Shown piece by piece: positions 1-5,790 of a stretch of 7,875 bases of DNA (positions within the stretch are counted from its first letter, which is position 1; each line of letters starts with the position of its first letter). This stretch comes from Caldifarciminota bacterium (GTDB lineage Bacteria > Hydrothermota > Tepidihabitantia > Tepidihabitantales > CAIPLT01): contig JANXBB010000265.1 of assembly GCA_025061975.1 (NCBI GenBank), forward strand, positions 1 through 7,875. The letters run 5' to 3'. The translations under genes and the position numbers were made by a program. The notes beneath the pieces are model-generated. The model was given only the letters and a program-made list of their open reading frames with translations. It was not told the origin of the DNA and searched no databases.

Positions 1-246
1 AAAAATTATTTTATCCGTAATAACCACAATGTCTTAGATATCGATGGAGCTCGGGTATCTTTTGAAAATGGTTGGGGGCTTATTCGTGCATCTAACACCC
101 AACCGGTTTTAGTTCTACGCTTCGAAGCTAAAACTAAAAAAAACCTTTTAGAAATTCAAGAAATTTTTTATAATCAGTTAATAAGATTTATTAGCATCCC
201 TAAATCTGAATTTTTTATCTGTCAAGAGACTACTGATATAATTTAA
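1..246 (+). CDS. Phosphomannomutase/phosphoglucomutase, C-terminal end (5' end outside the window)
   Basis: This is the last 81 codons of an alpha-D-phosphohexomutase, open at the left edge and ending in TAA at 244-246. These enzymes interconvert hexose 1- and 6-phosphates (mannose or glucose) through a phosphoserine, and feed sugar-nucleotide synthesis for polysaccharide and envelope glycans in the cytoplasm. The fragment shows the domain-4 phosphate-binding loop, WGLIRASNTQPVLVLRFEA at fragment residues 25-43. This closely matches the AlgC-type sequence (RASNT-P) rather than the RPSGTEP form of GlmM and many other family members. A helix follows (KTKKNLLEIQEIF), then an extra tail of about 20 residues. 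The active-site serine and metal loop lie outside the window, so substrate preference cannot be judged. The stop overlaps the start of the next gene (TAATG), which suggests co-transcription and coupled translation. Family call is firm; mannose versus glucose is open. Confidence 0.88.
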   Translation, partial: KNYFIRNNHNVLDIDGARVSFENGWGLIRASNTQPVLVLRFEAKTKKNLLEIQEIFYNQLIRFISIPKSEFFICQETTDII

Positions 247-980
247 TGTCCGAAATTGTTTTTCTTAAACGAACTCTAACTTTTCTAAATCGCGTAATTG
301 CCAAACACGATCTAATACGAGATGGAGAAAAGATATTAACTGCTGTTTCTGGAGGAATTGACAGTTTAGTCTTGATGGATATTTTACTCCAATATTCTAA
401 TAGATACCGTAAGAATTTACAATTATTAGCGTATCATCTCAATCCCGGTTTTCCGGGATGGAAAACCGAGGCATTAAAAAAATTTTTCGAACACCGTCAA
501 ATTGAATATTTAATAGATAATGTTGATATATACACTAAGTTAAACTCTCTCAAAAAAAGCATTTGCTACTTTTGTGCTCGCGAAAGAAGAAAAAAACTCT
601 TCGAAGTCGCCCAAAAATATGAGATAAAAAAAATCGCCTTTGCTCATCATATGGATGATGTAAATGAAACCTACATTCTTAACTTGATGTATTCAGCAAA
701 CGCTAGCACTTTTGTAATCAAACAAGGTTTTTTCCCTAATAAAACTGGAGAAGTCTTGTTCTATATAATAAGACCACTGTATTATTTTGATAAAGACCAT
801 ATTAAAAAATACGCTAAATATTTCAATATTAAACCCGTTAAAAATTTATGCCCCTTCGAAAAAACCAACGAACGCATGGAAGTGCGTAAGTTTTTACAAA
901 AAATGTATAAAAAAGATCCTCAGATTAGATCGAATATATTTTGGGGAATAAAAAATATAAAACTTAATTATTTGCCGTAA
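246..980 (+). CDS. TtcA-like PP-loop ATPase, probable tRNA 2-thiocytidine synthetase
   Basis: This 244-residue cytoplasmic protein belongs to the adenine-nucleotide alpha-hydrolase (PP-loop) family and most resembles TtcA, which thiolates cytidine 32 of tRNA using ATP and an iron-sulfur cluster. The ATP-binding loop SGGIDS is at residues 35-40. A CxxC pair (C107, C110) is followed by ARERRKKLFEVA, as in TtcA, and HHMDD at 134-138 matches the TtcA HH-DD motif. A third cysteine, C202, lies in LCPFEKTNERMEVRKFL. In E. coli TtcA the 4Fe-4S cluster is held by three cysteines, two from the first CxxC and one near the C terminus; C107, C110 and C202 fit that pattern. The protein is shorter than E. 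coli TtcA (311 residues) and lacks the second CxxC as a pair. The ATG overlaps the previous stop by one base and has no Shine-Dalgarno site, so it is probably translated by coupling. TilS is less likely because of the cysteines. The exact tRNA target is inferred. Confidence 0.8.
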   Translation: MSEIVFLKRTLTFLNRVIAKHDLIRDGEKILTAVSGGIDSLVLMDILLQYSNRYRKNLQLLAYHLNPGFPGWKTEALKKFFEHRQIEYLIDNVDIYTKLNSLKKSICYFCARERRKKLFEVAQKYEIKKIAFAHHMDDVNETYILNLMYSANASTFVIKQGFFPNKTGEVLFYIIRPLYYFDKDHIKKYAKYFNIKPVKNLCPFEKTNERMEVRKFLQKMYKKDPQIRSNIFWGIKNIKLNYLP

Positions 981-984
981 GATA

Positions 985-991
985 AAAGGAG
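985..991 (+). promoter_or_regulatory. Ribosome binding site of the small membrane protein gene
   Basis: AAAGGAG ends 8 bases before the ATG at 1000. It is one of only two clear Shine-Dalgarno sites in the window and fixes this start. It lies in the 19-base gap after the ttcA-like gene. Confidence 0.8.
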
Positions 992-999
992 TATACGTT

Positions 1000-1434
1000 A
1001 TGAAGGAAAACCACAGATTACGGGTAATGTTAATAATGATTTTTGTTTTAATAGTAATAGCATTAGGCCTTTTGGCAATAATTATTGCAATGTCAATTAC
1101 AGTATCTCAGCTCCGCACTGCTTTGAAAGATAAAGAAGCTACTATTTATGCCCTACAGTATAAGATCGATAGTCTATCCCCGCATTACACAGAGAAACAA
1201 AAGAAAATCATTGCTACCCTTGTTGGTAATCCGGAAATTAAGATCCTTATTAAGAAAAAACCCTCTTTAGGTGGCACCTGGGGTGTGTGGTCAGAAAAAA
1301 ACATTACTTTTATTACTGAGGATAAAGCATTTGTAATTTACGATGACGGTCATTTATTAGGAGGAATGGTTATTAAAATCACTAATCCAGATAACATTAA
1401 AACCTGGAAAGTTCTCTGGAACACACTTTTTTGA
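1000..1434 (+). CDS. Small single-pass membrane protein of unknown function
   Basis: I do not recognise this 144-residue protein. Residues 1-9 are short and basic. Residues 9-35 are strongly hydrophobic and form one transmembrane helix or an uncleaved signal anchor. Residues 36-59 (QLRTALKDKEATIYALQYKI) look like a short coiled coil. The positive-inside rule (R7, R9, K2 before the helix) would place the rest outside the cytoplasm. The C-terminal part, about 62-144, appears to be a small folded domain with a Gly/Trp-rich stretch (GGTWGVWSEKNITFI, 91-105) and a probable beta-strand pair (AFVIYDDGHLLGGMVIKI, 110-127). The start is supported by a good Shine-Dalgarno site. It follows the ttcA-like gene by 19 bases and probably shares its transcript. 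It ends three bases from the convergent hflX stop, leaving no room for a private terminator. The layout recalls small periplasmic proteins of the FtsB/FtsL shape, but no sequence motif supports that. Confidence 0.75.
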   Translation: MKENHRLRVMLIMIFVLIVIALGLLAIIIAMSITVSQLRTALKDKEATIYALQYKIDSLSPHYTEKQKKIIATLVGNPEIKILIKKKPSLGGTWGVWSEKNITFITEDKAFVIYDDGHLLGGMVIKITNPDNIKTWKVLWNTLF

Positions 1435-1437
1435 AAT

Positions 1438-2706
1438 TTATTTACCAAGAAAAGTTTTTAACTCCTTCTTCAATCTGGATAACCTGGGCTTAAAACCACG
1501 AACAATAAATGTTATTTTACCATCGTTAATAAATTCTTTTTTTACATCGCCTGCTTCATAAATAAACTTAAACAAATCGCTACGTTCAAGAGGTAATGTA
1601 ATTCTTTTTGTAGTAAGAACCGGACTTAAATATCCAAGAATTGCATTCTTTAATTTGGGAATTCCATCGCCAGTAAGGGCAGATATAAAAATTGAGTTAG
1701 GATAAGTTCGTTTTAACCGGTTTAGTTTAGAAGTTTCAAAAACGCAATCAATTTTATTAAACACCATAAGCACCGGTTTATTCTCGCATGAAAGTTCTTT
1801 TAAAGTCTCATCAACAACGGTAATTTTATTTTCAATGTCCGTTGCAGTGGCATCAATAATATGAAGTATCAAATCCGCATTTTTAATTTCGCTTAATGTA
1901 GCACGAAAGCTAGCGATTAACTCATGAGGCAGATTTTTTATAAATCCCACTGTATCGGTTACTAATACTACAAGGTTCTTACCTAAAACTAATGGCTTAG
2001 TTGTGGGATCTAGGGTAGCAAAAAGTTCCGGCGATACTTTTACATTAGCACCTGTAAGTTGGTTCATTAAAGTCGATTTCCCTGCATTAGTATATCCGAC
2101 AAGTGCTATTTTGACGTATTCACGGCGTTTTTTCCTCTGAATTTCACGTTCACGATCGATTTTTTCTAACAGCCGTGTCAAAAACGAAATCCGCTCTCGG
2201 ATTCTGCGCCGATCAATTTCTAATTTTTTCTCTCCGGGCCCACGGGTACCGATCCCCCCACCTAATCTTGAAAGTTCAGTTCCAAATCCTATAAGATTTG
2301 TACGCCGATATTGAAGTTGAGCTAATTCAACTTGTGTCTTTGCTTCAGCAGTTTGTGCATGCTGAGCAAAAATATCAAGAATTAATGCTCGACGATCAAT
2401 AACTCGAATTCCGATAATTTCTTGAAGATTTCGCATCTGTGTTCCTGAAAGTTGTTGATCGAAAATCAGAAGATCAATGTTATGCTTTTGACAAATCTCT
2501 TTTAGCTCCAATACCTTTCCTTTCCCTACTAAGGTTGCTGGTTCAGGTTCTGATTTTATTTGAAGTATCTTCTCAACAACTTCGCCGCCTGCGGTCTTTG
2601 TAAGAGAAGCAAGTTCCTCTAACGAATCTGCAACTTGCCAACGTTCTTTACTGCTACGTGCCAAACCAACAAGCAAAACCCGTTCTTTGTTTTTATTTGA
2701 AAACAT
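1438..2706 (-). CDS. hflX: GTPase HflX, ribosome-associated
   Basis: HflX is a GTPase that binds the 50S subunit and, in well-studied species, splits stalled or stress-inactivated ribosomes. The protein has 422 residues, near the E. coli length of 426. The N-terminal HflX domain covers about 1-195 and carries the glycine-rich signature GGGIGTRGPGE at 149-159, followed by a charged helical linker at 160-196. The G domain shows all motifs: P-loop GYTNAGKST at 204-212, switch region ELFATLDPTT at 227-236, G3 DTVGF at 251-255, G4 NKID at 317-320 and G5 SAL at 342-344. A C-terminal domain of about 60 residues follows. The ATG at 2706 lies inside the end of the preceding phosphatidyltransferase gene (14-base overlap), so translation is probably coupled; only a weak purine run (AAAGAG) precedes it. 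It is the last gene of the leftward operon. Confidence 0.96.
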   Translation of the reverse strand: MFSNKNKERVLLVGLARSSKERWQVADSLEELASLTKTAGGEVVEKILQIKSEPEPATLVGKGKVLELKEICQKHNIDLLIFDQQLSGTQMRNLQEIIGIRVIDRRALILDIFAQHAQTAEAKTQVELAQLQYRRTNLIGFGTELSRLGGGIGTRGPGEKKLEIDRRRIRERISFLTRLLEKIDREREIQRKKRREYVKIALVGYTNAGKSTLMNQLTGANVKVSPELFATLDPTTKPLVLGKNLVVLVTDTVGFIKNLPHELIASFRATLSEIKNADLILHIIDATATDIENKITVVDETLKELSCENKPVLMVFNKIDCVFETSKLNRLKRTYPNSIFISALTGDGIPKLKNAILGYLSPVLTTKRITLPLERSDLFKFIYEAGDVKKEFINDGKITFIVRGFKPRLSRLKKELKTFLGK

Positions 2707-3262
2707 ACATAACTCTTTGAATAATAGTATAAAAACTCCCTAAAAAAATTAAACCTAAAACATATGGCAACCCGCGATAACCTAAAATCAAAAACCCTAA
2801 AATAAGCACAGCAAATCGAACTGGTCGCTCCATAAGTCCTATTTTACACTCTTTACCGATCCCTTCAGCTCGAGCTCGAATATAGCTTACCATCAAAGAA
2901 AAACTTAGAGTTCCAAACACTAATAATGACAAAATATGGCTAACATGCAGATAATAATAAAAAAACCCGGCGTAAATAAAAATTTCACTAAAACGATCAA
3001 TAACCGAGTCCAAAAAAGCTCCCTTAGGATTTAATTTTTGACTCTTGCGAGCAACCTCACCATCTATTGTATCCATTAAGGCCACTAAAAATAAAAATAC
3101 CAGCCCCATCCAACGGTTTCCCAAAGAAAAAAACATACCCGCAGCGATGCTAAAAGGAATCCCTAACAGGGTTAATAAGTTAGGCGAAATTTTGGTTTTT
3201 ACAATCAATATTGTAAGCGGCTCAATGAATTTTCGCCCCAGGTTTTTATATTCCTCGCGCAT
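2693..3262 (-). CDS. CDP-alcohol phosphatidyltransferase family membrane protein
   Basis: This 189-residue polytopic membrane enzyme should transfer a phosphatidyl or similar phosphoryl group from a CDP-linked donor to an alcohol, making a phospholipid or polar-lipid precursor in the inner membrane. The complete family motif D-x2-D-G-x2-A-R-x8-G-x3-D-x3-D is present: D64, D67, G68, A71, R72, G81, D85 and D89, so the metal-binding and catalytic residues are intact. Five or six hydrophobic helices can be seen, at about 33-47, 52-66, 92-112, 114-128, 148-164 and 166-184. The sequence after the motif, SVIDRFSE, resembles inositol-phosphate-type transferases more than PgsA, but the acceptor alcohol cannot be assigned from sequence alone. 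The ATG follows the rsmI stop by 5 bases, and the 3' end overlaps hflX by 14 bases, so it is clearly an operon member. No strong Shine-Dalgarno site is seen; GAGGA lies about 15 bases upstream, which is too far. Confidence 0.9.
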   Translation of the reverse strand: MREEYKNLGRKFIEPLTILIVKTKISPNLLTLLGIPFSIAAGMFFSLGNRWMGLVFLFLVALMDTIDGEVARKSQKLNPKGAFLDSVIDRFSEIFIYAGFFYYYLHVSHILSLLVFGTLSFSLMVSYIRARAEGIGKECKIGLMERPVRFAVLILGFLILGYRGLPYVLGLIFLGSFYTIIQRVMYVFK

Positions 3263-3267
3263 CTGTT

Positions 3268-3978
3268 TTACACATCCTCATTACTTTCTTTACCTGATAC
3301 TACTAATACAATTTCCCCTCGAGGTGGATTTTTTTCTAATTCCGTTATAACTTCTGAAATATAACCTCTATAAACAGTCTCAAATTTTTTTGTAAGTTCG
3401 CGAACAAATGCAATTTTCCGATCTCCAAAAACGTCTAACATATCTTTTAAAGTATCTAATACACGATACGGAGAATCATAGAATACCATCGTTCGCGTCT
3501 CATCCCTAAGAGCTTTTAATTTCTTAAGTTTCCGGCCACGACGCTTAGAAAGAAACCCCTCAAATGTAAATCGATCTGAAGGCAACCCCGAAATCACGAG
3601 CGCTGATATAATTGCCGATGGGCCGGGAATCGGAATTACAGGTAAATTTTCTTTGATCGCCTCTCTTATCAAATAATAGCCCGGATCGGAAATTCCCGGG
3701 GTCCCTGCATCAGAAACCAGCGCAACACTTTTTTTATCTTTTTTTATTAATTCAATAATCTTCGGCGTTTGAGTTATTTTGTTGTATTCGTGATAACTTA
3801 ACAGTTTATTTTTGATCTCATAATGACTTAAAAGAATACCTGTATGACGTGTATCTTCACATGCAATAAAATCAACATTTTTTAATATTTCTAACGCCCG
3901 AAGTGTAATATCTTTTAAGTTTCCTATTGGTGTTGCTACGATATAAAGTCCCCAGGGAAGTTTCTCTTTATTAAAAAT
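3268..3978 (-). CDS. rsmI: 16S rRNA (cytidine-1402-2'-O)-methyltransferase RsmI, with no canonical start codon
   Basis: RsmI methylates the 2'-hydroxyl of C1402 in the 16S rRNA decoding centre, using S-adenosylmethionine. With ATT at 3978 taken as residue 1, the 236-residue product shows the family hallmarks: LYIVATPIGNL at 11-21, CEDTRHT at 40-46, SDAGTPGISDPG at 89-100 and VIPIPGPSAIISAL near 114-127, then FYDSPYR and FVRELTKKFETV. It is a short form without the extra C-terminal domain of E. coli RsmI (286 residues). The frame is open from 4002, just after an in-frame TAA at 4003-4005. There is no ATG, GTG or TTG before the TTG at 3672, which would delete residues 1-102, including the PIGNL and AGTPG regions. 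Full-length synthesis therefore needs ATT at 3978, CTG at 4000-4002 (overlapping the peptidase gene by 20 bases) or an unseen change. The start shown is a choice, not a proof. The gene is second in the leftward operon, between the M23 peptidase and the phosphatidyltransferase. Confidence 0.9.
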   Translation of the reverse strand: MFNKEKLPWGLYIVATPIGNLKDITLRALEILKNVDFIACEDTRHTGILLSHYEIKNKLLSYHEYNKITQTPKIIELIKKDKKSVALVSDAGTPGISDPGYYLIREAIKENLPVIPIPGPSAIISALVISGLPSDRFTFEGFLSKRRGRKLKKLKALRDETRTMVFYDSPYRVLDTLKDMLDVFGDRKIAFVRELTKKFETVYRGYISEVITELEKNPPRGEIVLVVSGKESNEDV

Positions 3979-3982
3979 TTGT

Positions 3983-4849
3983 TTATTTTCCCGCGTATTC
4001 AGTTAAAATATAATTTAAAGGATTTACCCAACTCCCGTTAACACGTATTGCGTAATGAAGATGCGGGCCAGTTGCCGCACCACTGCTTCCTACATGACCA
4101 ATAATGTCGCCCCGTTTTACTTTTTGACCAACTTGCACCTTAACCGATTGGAGGTGGGCATAACAAGTAACGTGCCCATAACCGTGATCTATTTCAATGT
4201 ATCGTCCGTAGCCGGCTTTATACCCAGCATAACGAACTATTCCATCAGCTGTCGCATATACTAATTGCCCCGGAGGCGCTACAATATCAATTCCCTCGTG
4301 AAATTCGCTTCTTCCAGTAAACGGCGACCGACGATACCCGAATCCGCTGGAAAGAAAACCAGAAGTCGGCCAAATTGAAGGTGTATGAGCAAGCATTTTG
4401 CTCTTTTCTTCTAAAAACTTACTTAAATAGTTAAAACTTTCTTCTTGAAAGCGCGCTCTGAGCAATAGATGATCGACCTCAGCTATTAAATTTTCATCTT
4501 TAAGACCACCATAACCCAGATCCCTAAGCTCTTTAGGAATAAGCTCTAAATTTGAAGCCAACCGAATTTTCATGTCAAGTTCAGCTAATACTTTAAGTTT
4601 TTCGTCGAGTACTGCAAGTTTATCTCTAACAACTAACAATTCGGCCTTAAGTCGTTGGTTCTCGTTTTGCAACTTAGAAACCCGAATACGTGCCGAAATA
4701 TTCTGAATGCCCAATATCATAATCACCAACGCCGAAATAAAAAACAACCCAATGAATGCTAAAATTGAATAAGCAACTGAATTTTTTATTGTAAAATTAA
4801 TAAATTTTCGTAACTGTTTTTCAAATAAAATTATATTCCACTGACTCAT
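3983..4849 (-). CDS. Membrane-anchored M23 (LytM-type) metallopeptidase
   Basis: This 288-residue envelope protein has a short cytoplasmic N terminus and a transmembrane helix at about 25-48. A coiled coil follows at about 53-95 (KLQNENQRLKAELLVVRDKL), then a helical linker to about 155, and a C-terminal LytM/peptidase M23 domain at about 163-282. The zinc and catalytic residues are all present: H184 and D188 (HEGID), H232 (YAHL), and H263 with H265 (GPHLHY). An active peptidoglycan endopeptidase is therefore expected, acting outside the inner membrane on stem-peptide cross-links. Most FtsB/EnvC-like regulators have lost these residues; this one has not. The ATG at 4849 fits the promoter at 4861-4889, which predicts a leader of only about 4-5 bases and no Shine-Dalgarno site. 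It heads the operon with rsmI, the phosphatidyltransferase and hflX. The exact bond cut is not visible. Confidence 0.95.
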   Translation of the reverse strand: MSQWNIILFEKQLRKFINFTIKNSVAYSILAFIGLFFISALVIMILGIQNISARIRVSKLQNENQRLKAELLVVRDKLAVLDEKLKVLAELDMKIRLASNLELIPKELRDLGYGGLKDENLIAEVDHLLLRARFQEESFNYLSKFLEEKSKMLAHTPSIWPTSGFLSSGFGYRRSPFTGRSEFHEGIDIVAPPGQLVYATADGIVRYAGYKAGYGRYIEIDHGYGHVTCYAHLQSVKVQVGQKVKRGDIIGHVGSSGAATGPHLHYAIRVNGSWVNPLNYILTEYAGK

Positions 4850-4860
4850 AATTAGGAAAT

Positions 4861-4889
4861 ATTGTATAAAAATACCTCTTACTTGTCAA
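4861..4889 (-). promoter_or_regulatory. Sigma-70-type promoter of the leftward operon
   Basis: On the minus strand there is a perfect -35 box TTGACA at 4884-4889, a 17-base spacer, and the -10 box TACAAT at 4861-4866 (five of six bases match TATAAT). The expected transcription start is near 4853-4855, only 4-6 bases before the ATG at 4849. There is no room for a Shine-Dalgarno site and none is seen, so the M23 peptidase message should be nearly leaderless. Confidence 0.8.
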
Positions 4890-5111
4890 GAGGATAATTA
4901 ATTTTTTCTTAAATTTATACTTAACTTTTTGATATTCATAAAGTTAATGTTAAAAATATGAATTTGGGTAACCCGGCTGATTAAACTTTGAGAACTATAC
5001 GTTTTATGTGTTTTTTGATAAAAGTTTATTGGTCATCGGGCAACTTTTAAAAGGAAATTGATTGTTTATAATTTAAGTTTAGTTGGCTTGTTATTTTCAT
5101 TGTAGAGTATC
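4890..5111 (+). other. Divergent intergenic core with no gene seen
   Basis: These 222 bases separate the two outward promoters. They are AT-rich and hold no convincing reading frame, tRNA, riboswitch or GC-rich terminator hairpin. Two weak symmetrical elements are visible: a 7-base inverted repeat, ATTCATA at 4934-4940 and TATGAAT at 4957-4963, and a short palindrome-like GGGTAACCC at 4966-4974. Either could be an operator, but nothing ties them to a regulator. The region is long for such a compact genome, considering that both promoters lie at its extreme edges. Confidence 0.4.
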
Positions 5112-5140
5112 TTGACATAAGCTAAATTATCGTGTATTTT
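5112..5140 (+). promoter_or_regulatory. Sigma-70-type promoter of efp
   Basis: There is a perfect -35 box TTGACA at 5112-5117, a 17-base spacer, and the -10 box TATTTT at 5135-5140 (four of six consensus bases). The predicted transcription start falls at 5146-5147, on the A or U of the efp start codon, so the message should be leaderless. No Shine-Dalgarno sequence precedes the ATG. The -10 box is weak, but the exact -35 box and ideal spacing support the call. Confidence 0.7.
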
Positions 5141-5145
5141 TAATT

Positions 5146-5715
5146 ATGGTATTAGCAGCTGATCTCCGTGAAGGAATGGTTATAAAAATTGGCGACAATT
5201 TATACAAGGTGTTAAGTGCTGAATACAAAAGCGGTACTGCTCAAATGTCCGGCGTGGTTCACACAAAACTCCGCAATATCTCTACACATACATTTACTGA
5301 ACAACGCTTTCACCCCGAGGATCGATTAGAAGATGTAACTCTGGAACCGGTAATGATGGAATATTTATACCACGATGAAACTGATTATTACTTTATGCAT
5401 CCCGAGACTTATGAACAATTTCCATTCGCAAAAGAACGCTTAGGGAATTTTGTAAAGTTTCTTGTCCCAGGAATGAAAGTAAAAGTTGAACTCTACAATG
5501 AAGTGCCTGTTGATATCGTACCCCCGAAAACAGTGGAGTTAAAAGTTACTTCAACCGGTGCTGGTGTCAAAGGTGACCATGATGCTGCATATAAGAGTGC
5601 AACCTTAGAAAACGGTATGGAAGTCATGGTCCCACAATTTATCAAAACTGGCGACATCATCCGAGTTGATGTTGAAACTGAACGCTATTTAGATCGCGTT
5701 AAAGAAAAGGAATAA
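5146..5715 (+). CDS. efp: Translation elongation factor P
   Basis: EF-P binds between the P and E sites and relieves ribosomes stalled on polyproline. The length of 189 residues is standard. Domain I (about 1-65) starts ADLREGMVIKIG and contains KLRN at 41-44. Domain II lies at about 66-128. Domain III has the typical stretch from ATLENGMEVMVP to VDVETERY at about 152-182. The oddity is the tip loop. Aligned back from KLRN, the E. coli PGKG tip with K34 corresponds here to TAQM, with Q33 at the tip. The lysine or arginine that EpmA, YmfI-type enzymes or EarP modify is therefore absent, and no such enzyme gene lies in the window. A lysine nearby (K28) is at the loop base, not the tip. The ATG sits at the predicted transcription start of its promoter. 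The C25 peptidase gene follows after 75 bases with no terminator visible between them. Confidence 0.95.
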   Translation: MVLAADLREGMVIKIGDNLYKVLSAEYKSGTAQMSGVVHTKLRNISTHTFTEQRFHPEDRLEDVTLEPVMMEYLYHDETDYYFMHPETYEQFPFAKERLGNFVKFLVPGMKVKVELYNEVPVDIVPPKTVELKVTSTGAGVKGDHDAAYKSATLENGMEVMVPQFIKTGDIIRVDVETERYLDRVKEKE

Positions 5716-5779
5716 CCTAATTGAGCAACGAATCTCTTCAAGTCATATCAGTATATACATATATGTTAAAATTATTTTT

Positions 5780-5784
5780 AGGAG
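5780..5784 (+). promoter_or_regulatory. Ribosome binding site of the C25 peptidase gene
   Basis: AGGAG lies 6 bases before the ATG at 5791, at the end of the 75-base gap after efp. It contrasts with the lack of any such site before efp and the M23 gene, and it fits translation from an internal position on a longer message. The gap also holds the palindrome ACATATATGT at 5757-5766 and a poor promoter-like pair (TTCAAG at 5737-5742, TATATG at 5760-5765), so an extra start of transcription is possible but unproven. Confidence 0.75.
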
Positions 5785-5790
5785 CGTAAA

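Noticed and set aside
1424..1450. Bidirectional terminator between the convergent small membrane protein gene and hflX
   Set aside because: Only 3 bases separate the stop codons, and the T-rich and A-rich sequence there forms no stem of useful length.
3045..3350. Plus-strand reading frame of 101 codons
   Set aside because: It lies antisense to the phosphatidyltransferase and the end of rsmI, has no ribosome binding site and shows no recognisable protein features.
3670..3978. rsmI as a pseudogene broken at its 5' end
   Set aside because: All N-terminal motifs are in frame with no stop or frameshift, so decay is unlikely; only the start codon is unusual.
4055..4264. Plus-strand reading frame of 69 codons
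   Set aside because: It is antisense to the conserved catalytic domain of the M23 peptidase; a shadow frame.
4929..4958. TTGATA as a further -35 box inside the intergenic region
   Set aside because: No acceptable -10 box lies 16-18 bases downstream, only A-runs.
5058..5105. Possible 15-residue leader peptide starting at TTG, preceded by AAAAGGA
   Set aside because: The purine run is only 2 bases from the TTG, the start is weak, and the frame ends upstream of the efp promoter, so it could not act as an efp leader on that transcript.
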